The notes below the pieces were generated by a model. It was not told the DNA's origin and did no database searches. It saw nothing but the letters and a program-made list of their open reading frames with translations. 64,000 nucleotides of DNA from Physcomitrium patens (Eukaryota; Streptophyta; Bryopsida; Funariales; Funariaceae): positions 12,292,768 through 12,356,767 of the forward strand of contig NC_037260.1 in NCBI RefSeq assembly GCF_000002425.4, in the 5' to 3' direction. Shown here in pieces: positions 1 through 11,088 of this stretch. How positions within the stretch are numbered: the first letter of the stretch is position 1; each line of letters starts with the position of its first letter. The translations under genes were made by a program, and so were the position numbers.

Positions 1-846
1 GAAGATTTATCAAATCAAGTAGAAGGAAGAGCATTGAGGACAAAATCTACAGAGGGGATTTGTAGGTTTTTGCTTGAAGATGTCATTTGCCGTTACGGGT
101 GCGTAGGAAAAATCACTGCAAATCATGGAGAATTAAATGCACAAGAAGCTCGTAAGTTCTTTGAAAGATGTGGAGTTAAACTATCACTGACTACTGTTTA
201 TAATCCAGAAGGGAATGCAAAAAGCGAACGTGATCACCCACCGATTGTGAAAGCATTGGTTAAAGCTTGTAATGGGAAAGTTAAAGAGTGGCCACGGCTT
301 TTGTCATTTGCATTATGGGCTGATCGAACAACACATAGTTTGGTGACAGGATATATGCCAGTAGAACTTATGACAAGTCAAAAACCAATTATGCCTATTG
401 AAGAAAAGGTACTTACTTGGAGTATGCTACCATGGGAAGATGGATTGACAAGAAAAGAACTTCTGGCTATTAGGATTCGACAATTGGAGCAAAGAACGGA
501 AGATGTGCAAATAGCATTGGGAAGGTTAAAAAGAGCAAGGTTACAAAACAAGGCACGATTCGATAAGCAACATCGATTGAGACCAAAAACAATCGAGGAA
601 GGTGACTGGGTACTTGTTTATGACAATAGTCTGGATAATCAACATAGTACTTTGCGAAAATTTTCAAAACGTTGGTTTGGACCATATGTGGTAACAACAG
701 TTCATGATAATGCGATTTACTCGTTACGGGAGTTAGATGGTACAAAATTGAAAATACCAATTGCAGGGAAGCGAGTAAAAATATTTAAACGAAGACACGC
801 GGAGATGAATATGGAAGACCTTAATGAAGGTATAGAGATTCCGTAG
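1..846 (+). pseudogene. Ty3/gypsy pol, integrase core to C-terminus (5' end outside window)
   Basis: The frame is open from base 1 to the stop at 844-846, with no methionine needed, so this is the 3' end of a longer pol gene. It reads as the second half of an rve integrase core followed by a C-terminal domain. Core motifs seen are ICRYGCVGKITANHGEL, the Asn/Pro-rich strand NPEGNAKSERDHPP and ALWADRTTHS. The C-terminal part has GDWVLVYD, KFSKRWFGPYVV and the basic end KRVKIFKRR, the usual GPY/F module. The catalytic Asp expected in the I-x-A-D-x-G motif is Asn here (AAT), a single G-to-A change; the catalytic Glu in KSER is kept. The enzyme is therefore probably dead although the frame is open. 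After the stop, an acidic tail (EDESDLDNEGDKDEQDKD) continues in frame, so the stop at 844 may itself come from CAG. It lies about 110 bp before the inverted LTR-like arm at 957. Confidence 0.85.
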
Positions 847-956
847 CAAGAAGATGAAAGTGATTTGGATAATGAAGGTGACAAAGATGAACAAGACAAA
901 GACGTAGAGGGTATATTCTGAATCAAACAGCAATTGGATAAATTGGTGCATACCGG

Positions 957-2256
957 TGTCGTATTACGTGCTTTCCTGCTCGAGAATACGCCGAGCATCT
1001 GGCTGTAGAAGGTAGTATGGAGATTCGTCAATAGTCAAGCAGTCTATCAGTTTTGACTGCTGGAATATAAACGACTACAACAATGTACCGTAAATCTATA
1101 CGGATGCTCTTCGACTGCTTGTCGAAGTCTTTTTTGCCCCAGCCGGTATAACACAAACTGTTAATCTTCAATACCCTTTTGTACTTACGATCTTGTATCC
1201 ACTGACTGTCTTGTTAGAGTAACCCAATAAATTTCATTCACTCCGCATACTCAATTCTATAGACGCCCTTTTAATCCTTCAATCACAGACGTAACTCGAT
1301 TTCACAAAACAGTCAAGAGTATTCAAATCCACTTCATTAAAAATCTCGATTCACCATTACAATACTGACTTCAGCAGCGATTGCCTCAGCCTTCCCAAAA
1401 CTCTACGAAGAAGAAAAATCCAAATTCTTTGTCTTTCCTTTCCCGACCCGAAGCATGAAGCTCCTCTCTCTAATCCCTTTGATCTTCAAAAACCTCCAAT
1501 GAAAACCAAACTAGTAACCTTGCAAAAGCTTGAAAACTAGCTCCTCCCCCCGATTCCTAGAGAAAAAAAAAACCCCCCTCTTCAAAACTATATCCCCCCT
1601 AACCTTATCCTCTGAATTTCTTCAATCTTCCGTCTTAGATCCGGAATTGGCTCCCACCGTCAAGCTTGGATCTAAAATTGGCTCTCGCTATCAGAGCTTT
1701 CTCCTCCGTTTTTACCTTTAAGAAATCCATTTACCGAAAACAACATTCCCTGAAATGGCATAGAGAACAGGACAGCCTGAAACAGAATCGAACCTCGTAA
1801 TCGGGACAACATTGAGTCGCCCGACCAATTCAGGTCTCATATTGGATAAGAGTCCAGTAGTAACCTGGATGTTCCCGTAATTGGGTCAAATTTGTCCTCG
1901 CGTCAGATTGGCTAAGACCCGTAGTAAGACCTGGATTTCCTGTAATTAGACTGCATTGGGTTGACCGGCCAATTCAGGTCTCATATTGGATAAGAGGACT
2001 CGGATTGGATTTTCGAAATTGGATCCAATTGGCTCTTCGAACCCGTCGTGTGAATTGGTCCTTCTCTTCCTGCTGACTCTCGTTATTGGAATCGAATGGA
2101 GCATTTCAGTATGCCTCGGCAGACTGTAACGGAGTGATTGAACCTGACCACTCAGTATTTGCACTGGAGTTGGTCGATGCTCCCAATATTCGAGGTAAAT
2201 GAATATTAATAAAATTCCCCTTTTTTTTATTTTCACTGTATATTCGTGTTACAACA
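957..2256 (-). repeat. LTR-like arm, left half of a 2.6 kb inverted repeat
   Basis: This 1.3 kb stretch matches the reverse complement of 2301-3563 along its whole length at roughly 90 percent by eye. Examples are the blocks at 1300-1380 against 3110-3190 and 1020-1110 against 3420-3510. Read on the minus strand it begins TGTTGTAACACGAATATAC and ends CGTAATACGACA, so it has the TG...CA ends of an LTR. Inside it an about 30-bp block (CCAATTCAGGTCTCATATTGG) occurs twice, near 1825 and 1970. No protein is supported. The orientation is inferred from the purine-rich tract in the spacer; the plus-strand reading also begins TG and ends CA. Confidence 0.8.
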
Positions 2257-2257
2257 C

Positions 2258-2299
2258 TACACCGGAGGATGCCTATGATCTCAGAGGGGGATGGATGTC
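2258..2299 (+). other. 42-bp spacer of the inverted repeat with a polypurine-tract-like stretch
   Basis: The spacer between the two arms contains CAGAGGGGGATGGATGTCG directly before the right arm. A purine run of this kind just ahead of TGTTGTAAC looks like the 3' polypurine tract plus LTR start of a Ty3/gypsy element. It suggests the right arm is a 3' LTR that kept a few bases of its internal region. The reading is an inference. Confidence 0.5.
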
Positions 2300-2300
2300 G

Positions 2301-3563
2301 TGTTGTAACACGAGTATCCCGTGAAAATATAAAAAAAGGGGACTTTTATTAATGTTCAGTTACCTCAAATATTGGGAGCAACGACCAACTCCAGTGCAAA
2401 TACTGAGTGGCCAGGTTCAGTCACCCCGTTACAATCAGCCGGGGCATACTGAAATGCTCCATTTGATTCCAATAACGGGAGTCAGCAGGAAGGAAAAGGA
2501 CCAATTCACACGACGGGTGAGCCTGGTTCGAAGAGCCAATTGGATCCAATTTTAAGAATCCAATCCGGGTCCTCTTACCCAATATGAGACCTGAATTGGT
2601 CGGGCAACCCAATGCAGTCTAATTACGAAAAAATCCACGTCTTACTATGGGCCTTAGCCAATCTGATGCGAAGGACTAATTTGATCCAATTTCGGGAACA
2701 TCCGGGTCTTACTACTGGACTCTTAGCCAATATGAGACTTGAATTGGTCGGGCGACTCAATGTGGTCCCGATTATGGGGTTTCGATTCTGTTTCAGGGTG
2801 TCCTGTTCTCTGTGTCGTTTTAGGGAACGTTGTTTTCGGTAAAAGGATCCCTTAAAGGTAAAAACAAAGGAGAAAGCTCTGACGACGAGAACCAATTTTG
2901 GATCAAGCTCTGACGGTGGGAGCCAATTCTAGATCCAAGACGAAGGATTGAGGAAATTCACAATTAAGGTTAAGAAATGAGAGGGGGGGAGAATAAGTTT
3001 TTTGGGGAGTTTTGAAGGATGGGGGAGAGCTAGCTTCATGCTTTGGGCGGGGAAAGAAGACAGAGAATTGGGTTTTTTTTCTTCATAGGGTTTTGGGAAG
3101 ACTGAGGCAATCGTTGCTAAAGTCAGTGTTGTAATGGTGAATCGGGATTTTTAATGAAGTGGGTTTGATTACTCTTGACTGTTTTGTGAAATCGAGTTAC
3201 GTCTGTGATGAAGAGTTAAAAGGGTGTCTATAGGATTGAGTATGCGGAGTGAATGAAATTTATTGGGTTAATCTAACAAGACAGTCAGTGGATACAAGAT
3301 CGTGAGTATAAAGCGGTATCGAAGATTAGTAGTTTGGATTGTTTGGGGTTCTCTGTAACGTCTAGAGTCCTACCGGCTAAGGCAAAAAGGACTTTGACAA
3401 GCAATCGAAGGGCATCCGTATAGATTTACGGTGTATTCTTGAAGTTGTTTATATTCCAACAGTCAAAAACCAATAAACTGCTTGAATATTGGCGAATCTC
3501 CATACTACCTTCTACAGCCAGACGCCCGACACGTTCTCGAGCAGAAAAGCACGTAATACGACA
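2301..3563 (+). repeat. LTR-like arm, right half of the inverted repeat
   Basis: It begins TGTTGTAACACGAGTATCC and ends GCACGTAATACGACA. Match to the left arm continues three bases past the CA end (CCG at 3564-3566) and then stops. It is clearly less AT-rich than the surrounding DNA and keeps many CpG sites, so it is younger or less decayed than the other LTR copies here. Those with similar ends are near 8873 (minus), 9553 (plus), 12787 (plus) and 62118 (minus). No coding capacity is supported. Confidence 0.8.
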
Positions 3564-3649
3564 CCGTCTCTTGTAATTATCACCAACATGGAACCGATGA
3601 AGTTAGATATCTGTTGGTCATTGAAAAGGCAAAAATATTTTAAAAATGC

Positions 3650-5036
3650 ATAGTTATTTACGTTTTTATAAGGATCTGATAAACTACCACCAATTGATGT
3701 AGAACGATGTCATATGGCGTGATATGCTTTCTGGGAATACACCGGATATCTAGCTATAGAGACTTTAGGTTTTACTTCTATATTATGCCTTAGCTCCCAA
3801 AAATCCTCTTTGCTTTGTAAAAAACTCAAAATATATTAAAATCCTTCAAAATATTTTTCTTCCCTCAAAGACCTTTTTACATCAGACTTTAGGATCTCAT
3901 ATATCTCGATCCAACCGTTCAGTTTGTTTCATATTTCTACATAAGATAGATGCTATTCTTAACTCTTACTACAACAAAAATTAACCGTACATCTATTACC
4001 GATCTTTCAGCATCTTAGAAACCTTAGCAGGTGCACAAAACTCTAACTTATAAGCACCCGAAAACTATTTTCCCTATATCTCAAAAATAAAAACTCCAAA
4101 TTCCACAAAACTTATGTAGAAAGTTTTATAACAAGATTATACACAATCTTGGAAATTTTGAGTCAAAACCTCGTCAAATTGTCTAAGATATAGCTCAAAT
4201 CACAAGTATAAGTAAATCGGGCTACTTACTACCCTTAGATTCCAAGCACTGACTTCAACTGCCAATATCTCCTTTATCAAAGCTTGGAATTTGACAAATA
4301 GTAAGCATGAATTGTAGCCGAAAAAGTAGTCTCTACAACTCCAATCGCCGATCCTCGTTTTCTATCTGTATGCGTGCGAAATGCTCCAAAGAGTGACAGT
4401 AGGTCCAAAAACTAACACCTTAACTTTGAGCATCTATAACTTCTTCAAAAAAACCCCAAATGACACAAATTTTGCACCAAAACCATATCCAAAATCCTAA
4501 AACTTCTGACCCCAGCCTCCAAAGTTCGAATGGCCTCGAGAAACTAACCTTAATTCCTAATATAGCCTCGAGCAGCCTCTTCAAAGCCCATTGGTCATGA
4601 TTTTTGACCAATAGCAATGGAGATTTTCATTATTCATCTCCATTCATCTATATTGGTGCCCTAATTATTCCCTTTGCTACCAAAATCCTTCTTCAATCGT
4701 TTTTCTTATAAGATTTACATAATTTATGCTCTAAACACCAAATAGAAGAACCAAAAGAAGTTTTTAAAGGTCACCAATATCTAACAAAGGTGATTCTAAA
4801 TATTTAGAAGTTACTATTAACCAAAACCAATCTTAAAAGCCACTATCAAAAGGAAATTAAAGTTATACAAATTCTATAGTAATCTTTTTAAACATCCTCT
4901 TCTCAAGGTAATAATCAAATTATATTCTATAACCAACTAAAATCTACTAACATGGCTCTCACCATGTTACTTAATAAATTATATACTAAGTACATGATTA
5001 TATTATTTTTATATAGTAGCCGAACCACAACACGAC
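3650..5036 (-). repeat. Decayed LTR related to the solo LTR at 18394-19666
   Basis: Read on the minus strand, 4600 down to about 3900 follows the same order of blocks as 18740 to 19440. The best is CCAATGGGCTTTGA at about 4580-4593, followed by alignable text through TTAGGATTTGG and AAGTTAAGGTGTTA. The right edge ends CACGACA at 5036, right before the coding-like segment at 5042, as an LTR would sit next to internal sequence. The left edge is unclear. Open frames inside (for example 4420-4617 minus) are not supported as genes. Confidence 0.55.
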
Positions 5037-5041
5037 AATGA

Positions 5042-6466
5042 GTGGCCGAATATATAGAAAATTATGATCCAGAGGATGGTTTGAGTGTGGTAAGAGGAGT
5101 CCTGATTGGGATAGATGACAATATCTTACACAAGGTCTTGCATTTACCAACCGGAGAGCTTGAGGTGGGAGGAGACGCGTCAAATGACTTCGGACTAGGA
5201 AGCTACTTCAAAGGAAGAATGTCATCTCTTGAGCAAAATCAAGGATGGAAGGTATAAGAGGTACTTACGCCCAAACTTATGAAATGAATGTGATTTGTTT
5301 AGAAGCGGTTGATATTGAATCGGCATACCACCTACATAGCAAAGCGATTACTGTTTTCTACGATAGGAACACTAGAAGGCATGGTATTCAATTAGACAGC
5401 TTATGTAGCCACAAAGATATATACAGAAATGAGAGCTAAGTAGAAGACCGGGAAGTTTGCTTCACTATTATGTTCCAATTATGTAAACTCAGTGATTGAG
5501 TATATATTGAAACAAGAATCTCAACCAGTAGTTCCAAGTTTACAAATGGGAACAATTAGTCCAGGGGTAATAGTGTATGAAGTGGGAGAATCCAGCAGAG
5601 TGGCAGAACGAGAAGCAAGACCAATATCTACACCAAAGCGAGTTCCAATTCGATCGACAATAGAGATGACATCAGCAATACTAGTTCCAAGGAAAAGCAA
5701 CCAATTAGGATTTCAACGGGGTTTAAAGGAAGGGTGGAATCTTAAAGAAGTTATATTGGGTCAAATTTCCCAGTTGCAACTTGCGGTGAGTAAGTACAAA
5801 GATGATGGTAGCTTAAAAAGGCAAGTAGAAGCGAACAAGAAAATAATATTGGAACAAAATTATAAAATCAAGGAACAGGAAGAAGTCATGAAGGTAGAAT
5901 CGAAATCCAAGATGCAAGTGAAGTGTGAATTGGATGAGAGAGTGGAAAACTGGTCAAAGGAAAAACAGAGGATTCAGCATATCTTAGAAAATCAAAGATA
6001 AGAATTACTACAAACTCATAAATCATATAGATTGGAACATGAGAAGATGAATGCTCAGTTGAAGATGGAATAAGAGAAGAAGGAGGCATTAGAGCTTGAA
6101 AAGAAACAATTGGGCGACCAATATTGAAACAAAATAGATGAGCTACAGGTAAAAATTATTATTTTAAAAGAAACAGTAACGAAATTGGAGAGTGATTTGA
6201 TCAGTATTGGTCAGTCACAGACATCTGCCTAAACGGGAGTAAGAATTAGAAAATTGGAGGAGAAATTGCAACAACAGTAGCAACAATTGGAAGCTAAAGA
6301 TGCGAGAATACTCCAATTGGAAGCTCAGGTTTGAGAATTAGGAGCATATAATGAAGATTTAACAGCTCAATTAAGGGCAAAGATTGAAGATGAGTCAGAA
6401 GAAGAAGATATAGTTTTGGAACAAGACCAAATGGAGCCAACGCCAAAAATTGAAGAGATTGAATAA
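5042..6466 (+). pseudogene. Decayed 475-codon ORF of unknown family, coiled-coil C-terminal half, probable gag-like ORF
   Basis: One reading frame runs unbroken by indels from about 5042 to a stop at 6464. It holds twelve premature stops, at 5255, 5285, 5291, 5300, 5393, 5441, 5999, 6071, 6125, 6230, 6278 and 6332. Each is one C-to-T or G-to-A step from Gln, Arg or Trp. The N-terminal part reads EYIENYDPEDGLSVVRGVLI and then HLPTGELEVGGD, a compact globular domain I do not recognise. From about residue 240 it is Lys/Glu/Gln-rich with heptad spacing (for example KIKEQEEVMKVESKSK and LEEKLQQQ), so a long coiled coil is expected. The C-terminus is acidic (DESEEEDIV). A putative LTR ends at 5036 just upstream, which suggests the first ORF of an LTR element. 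No ATG starts the frame; a stop lies directly before 5042. Confidence 0.7.
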
Positions 6467-6469
6467 TCT

Positions 6470-6473
<4 letters not shown>

Positions 6474-6505
<32 letters not shown>
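6474..6505 (+). repeat. Poly(A) run
   Basis: Thirty-two A residues follow the stop of the coiled-coil ORF after a few bases. This could be simple-sequence expansion or a reverse-transcribed tail; nothing else supports retroposition. Confidence 0.9.
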
Positions 6506-6507
<2 letters not shown>

Positions 6508-6752
6508 ATTTTTGTTTATCAATACTATGTTTATGTGGACGTTGCACAGTTAGGAGTGGGGCTATGTAGAATAAGTAGTTATTTTCAGAATGTAGATATC
6601 TAGTGTATAGTATGAACAGGGATAGATAACTGCTGAAAAGGTGGTTCAGCAGGTAGAATGGATGAATAGTCAAGAAAAGTACTTATCATTTGTAGTATAG
6701 GAGTTGGTATCTTGGGGTAGTATAAGGAGGATGGGAGAGAGGAAGAAAATGT

Positions 6753-6807
6753 CAAACTGCGATAGTACTGAGCCGGGGTGCCAGACTGCGATAGTCATGA
6801 GCCGGGA
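6753..6807 (+). repeat. Imperfect 29-bp direct duplication
   Basis: CAAACTGCGATAGTACTGAG and CAGACTGCGATAGTCATGAG, each followed by CCGGG, lie 29 bp apart after a purine-rich stretch (GGAGGATGGGAGAGAGGAAG). The purine tract followed by TGTCAAACTG may mark an LTR start, which is not proven. Confidence 0.7.
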
Positions 6808-8299
6808 TAAGCTTGGTGCTATCTCCTCTTTTTAATTTTCTTGTTTCTTTTGTGTTAGTATTGATTCTAGTGAAGAGAATCGATTTAATGAATCAATATT
6901 TGATTTAAAAAATTATTTATGGATCACTGTTTATCAATTGTTATAAAAGATTGATGATGTATGGAAGTTTCTAGTCACTGTTTATCGCAAGGTTGTGAGT
7001 TCAGTAGAGAAGAATTGTAATCGAAGAAATTGTCTCGATCAGATTTTGTGGATTGGAAGTTGTTCGTTCTAGGATTTGGATTATGCTTGTGTATTCGTGA
7101 ATTATACAAGGTACTAAAATTGATATCATGGTTGTTATCGTATTGTTATGAGAGAGTGGACAGTAAGAGAAAAAGTTAAGTATTCTTCGGTATTGTAAGC
7201 ATTCAGCAATAGCAGTTAATTGTGTGACCCTAACAAGTGAAACTCATGCGCTTGGTCTTTCCCTGTATTCAAATTTCCTTATATGGATTTATTCTGGAAG
7301 GTTTCTTCTGGAAAAAGTAAAACGACAATCATAGTGGCTCTCAAGGTAGTAAAACTCAATTTTACCAAGGTCTTGAAATTTTCTCTAAATTTCATAAAAA
7401 ATCCTAAATAAATTCTAAATAAATTCTAAAAAATTCTTTAAATATTTCTATAATATTAATATCTATAAAAGGCTATATTTTCTATTTTGGTAATTTTTTA
7501 TAATAATAAAATCAATTTTAATCCACTAAAAATCCTATTTTCTACATACCTAATTTAAAAGACATGAAGTTCTTTTTCATACTTCTTTTAACTATTAACT
7601 AATCATTGATAGGATTTTTGTAAGTAATACATATAGATATGATGCCAATATAGAAATTGGTCTCAATTACTAATCATTAATACTTAATAATGAATGAAAA
7701 TATGAAACCAACTAAGATAATTACCTCCAAGACTTACTAAGATTCTATTTTTGTAACTTTTCTTTTAATAAGACTTTTATACTTATAAACACTTCAAAAT
7801 TCTAATAAGTATATAAATAGACAAAAAAACTCTCTAACCTTAGTATTTATCTCATTAAATGATTCAATACTATATTTTTAACTAATCCACTAATTAAGAT
7901 CTATTGGTAGAGCTCACACAATCTAATATACAGATTGTAAGAAAATGTCCAAAAAATTATACTAATATTACTTGGCCACTAACTTAAAAGTTGATGCAAA
8001 TGTTCTAATAGCAATTTTTTCTTCTTTAACTATTAACTTCAATTCAAAATTGATATGTAGCTTGATCTTTTAGTCTTCTAATATTATGCCAAATTTCACC
8101 TTATTTCAATTAGTAGATCTTCAAATATTATAGAAATACTACTCAACCTCAAATAAGCAATTTTTAATATCCTCTTACATCAAAAACTAAATATCTTTCA
8201 AATACACCATTAAATTAATAAAAAAAATTATACACACTTAGCACACGTAATCAATCAAGTACTATTAAATTTTGAAGTATAAATCTAATAACAATTGCA
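6808..8299. other. AT-rich interval without recognisable gene
   Basis: No frame longer than noise is supported on either strand. A motif ending AAACGACAATCATAGTGGC near 7320-7340 resembles ACGACAATGAGTGGC at 5030-5045. The latter follows a likely LTR end, so this may be another LTR/internal junction. From 7380 the sequence is extremely AT-rich. Confidence 0.5.
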
Positions 8300-8873
8300 T
8301 AAATTGGCTAATAGTGCTAGCCGTAATTGTATTGTATTAATTCAAAGTCACCAATATAAACCTTGACTTTGAACAAAAATTACAAAGTCATTTCAAATCC
8401 TATAAAAATAAACTTTATGCTTTTAAAATGAGCATAAAGCTAATTTTTCAAATTTTGCTCCCATACTTTACTCTAGGCAGTAGTTTTAATAGTTAAAGGA
8501 CTAATTTCGGCCCTATTCCACAAATACTTGACTCTTAAGTATCAATTCAATCTATCCTAGGGATTTTTTAGCCTAATCTTATCTTCAAATTAATCATAGT
8601 ATCAACCATATTAATTAATTATGTCTTCTATCTTATTTTTATTAATTTATGTCTTTTTTAAGATAGTAAAAGATTTTCTAGAACCTAAAAGATAAAATCA
8701 CTAACCAAATTTTAATTTACTAGCTATTAAGAGAAGAAAATAAACTAAGTAGCTTTTATAAAAACCATATTTAAATATCTTGAATTATTATTGAACTAAG
8801 ATGATTGAATATTAATTAAAAATTTATTTTTACTTATAATTTTACCATATAGTCATGCTATAATACAACAACT
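8300..8873 (-). repeat. Decayed LTR copy, inverted relative to 12787-13420
   Basis: The reverse complement of 8460-8600 matches 13070-13220; the shared block GGCTAAAAAATCCCTA is exact. The match carries on through 13265-13400, including GGCTAGCA. The right edge, read on the minus strand, is a decayed TGTTGTAAC..GACTATATGG start. The left edge is lost. Confidence 0.65.
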
Positions 8874-9552
8874 CTTGAATAATATTCCACCATATGAGAA
8901 GTAATATGATTTAATATAAATATTGCAATAATTTCAATCATCTCTATATCTTTCCTTCTAATCAATTTCTTAGTTTTTTGTAGTTGTGAATTGAATTAAT
9001 GCATTGTAAGCATTACTTTTTTTAATTATTCCTATATTTATACTATTATACTTTTTATTTTAATAAGCTTTTTTATAATAATTTAATACATAAAAAAATG
9101 TCTAATATTTATGTATTAAGTAGAAAAAAATCCATTCTTAACCAAGAAAAGACAAAGCTTTGATATTTTAAATCTACTCTTGTTAATTTTTAAAGAATAT
9201 GAATCCCAAAAAAAATCACTTAGTCAATAAACTTTAATGTTATTAGAAAGGGCTAAATATTTACTTAAAAATAATTATAATCTTATAATTAAAATAACCA
9301 TTGATAAAAATAAGAAGACTAAAGATTCTTAAAATAAGGCTAAGAATAAAAAAAGACATTTATAATAGTAAGAAATGCCGTGCCTTGATATATACTATCA
9401 AATTAAAGAAATATACAGCAATGATTTATAGGTCATCAAACACGTATCCAATTTATAAGATATGTATCAAACTTGCAAAACAACTTTCCAACATGTGTAA
9501 TAAATAGTTGAATTGTATTATAAGTTGTCAACTTGTAAATTAAGCAATATCA
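8874..9552. other. AT-rich spacer between two outward-pointing LTR copies
   Basis: No coding potential was recognised. A short stretch at 9160-9200 (AAAGCTTTGATATTTTAAATCTACTCTTG) resembles the leader of the chromoviruses near 21905-21935, so a leader fragment may be embedded here. Confidence 0.4.
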
Positions 9553-11088
9553 TATTGTAACATGACTATATGGTGAAAGATAATAATATGGAACTTATTA
9601 TAGAAGAGCCAAGTTGAAAGATAAAATAGAAAAATATGAATAAAAGATAGGAAGATAGTAAAACTTTTAGTAGTAATACTGTCTTTTTGAAAAAGTAGCT
9701 TCTACCTAATTTGTAAGGCCATAAGTAAAGAAAAACAAGATAGATTAGAAAAATAAAAGATATAGGCATACGTAAGAGAGAATTAGGAGTTGGTTTTAGT
9801 AGAATTTACCTCAAATGGAACAAAAATTGATACCTAGAAAAGATTAGTTACCAACCAGGATCGAAATCAGACCTTGAGGCCCAAAACCAAGCCTTGATAA
9901 TGATTCTAGGATTCTTTAGTTGATTGAAGAGTAGAATTTGAGGAGAGACTTGATAAGATTTCTATAGGCATTGATTTTGAGGGTTTTGGATAGATAATGA
10001 CTTTGTAAGAGCTTTGCAAAGTTGATGTTGTTTTTGGTGACTTTGATTTTTTTGGAAAATAAAATAGGATTAATGTTTTGGATAATTTTAAGAGTTTGGT
10101 AAGAGATCTACTAATGAAAATTTTTGGGTTTAAAGATGTAGATGTGCTTGATATGTGCTAGGAATTTGGAATTGATGAAATAGATGGATTGAAAAGCATG
10201 AAGGTTTTTGTGGGTTATGGTCTCAAAATTCAGGGTTTTGAGGACTATTGAAGTTTTCTTAAATATCTATCAATCCACTAGTTAAATTGAGGCAAATTTT
10301 TTTTTACAAAAGAAGTTAGCTTGATTTCTAACAAGTAAATAGAGTTTGGAAGCAAAGTAACAATTCAATTAGGAGTAATTTATTCTAGGAGATTAGCATC
10401 AAGGTCGGAGAAAGAAGACAACTAATAATCAAACACATCTTTGAGGTTATTGTATATTTGGTAACTCTTATTCTTTTCAATTTTTTTTATACTTATTGTC
10501 AACTTATTTGTTATAAGGTATAAAAAATTTGGGTTAAAATCAATAATTCGTTCATTAGTTATTGAGGTTTAAATTTGCTATAGGAATTACTTGGGATTGG
10601 TTAGAATTTGGTTTAAAATTAGGATTAGGATTTTGTGTTGATTTAAGGTTTGATTAGGGTTAGAATTTTTTAGGATTTTATTAAGATTTTACTAGGATTT
10701 GATTAGGATTTTATTAAGGTTTTGTGTTGATTTAAGATTTGATTAGGATTTAATTAGGATTAAGATTTGATTAGATTTTAGCTTTTGGTTAAGCTTAGGA
10801 TTTGATTAGGATTAGGATTTGATTAAGATTAGGATTTGATTTGGATTTTTTTAGATTTTTTTAGTATGTTTTTGTATTTTTTTTATAATTTAATTCAAAT
10901 AAAATAAAATAAAATAAAATAATAATAATTAGACTTAATTGATGCTTGATTATGGTTGTCAAGCTTTTATAAAAATTTATGTATGATTTTATTAAAGTGG
11001 TTAGGACTTGTTGTTGTAAATTCCTTTTATCTTCCACAACCAAATGTCTAGTGCATTCTCAAGTAAGATTTCACGTAATACGACATTG
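9553..11088 (+). repeat. Decayed LTR copy, about 1.5 kb, inverted relative to 60510-62118
   Basis: It starts ATTGTAACATGACTATATGG and ends TTTCACGTAATACGACA, the same ends as the arms at 957-3563. The body matches the reverse complement of 60.5-62.1 kb: TATAGAAGAGCC at 9600, ATTAGGAGTTG at 9782, GATCGAAATCAGA and AAAACCAAG at 9860-9893, and AAGGTATAAAAAATTTG at 10514. The open frames inside it are not conserved and are not called. Confidence 0.6.
10575..10860 (+). repeat. Quasi-tandem GATTAGGATTT-type array inside the LTR copy
   Basis: Units of 10-14 bp such as GATTAGGATTTGATTAGGAT and TTTTATTAAGATTTTACTAG repeat irregularly for almost 300 bp. The same motif on the other strand fills 60560-61095, at the same relative place in the partner LTR. 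Confidence 0.75.

Noticed and set aside
470..1031. Three minus-strand frames over the pol end and the left LTR arm
   Set aside because: They are opposite-strand shadows of the integrase frame and of a non-coding repeat, with no domain.
4420..4617. Minus-strand frame of 65 codons
   Set aside because: Lies in a decayed LTR; the matching interval of the solo LTR (18700-18890) does not keep the frame.
10575..10860. Interstitial telomere repeat
   Set aside because: The motif GATTAGGATTT varies in length and never shows the plant TTTAGGG unit in phase.
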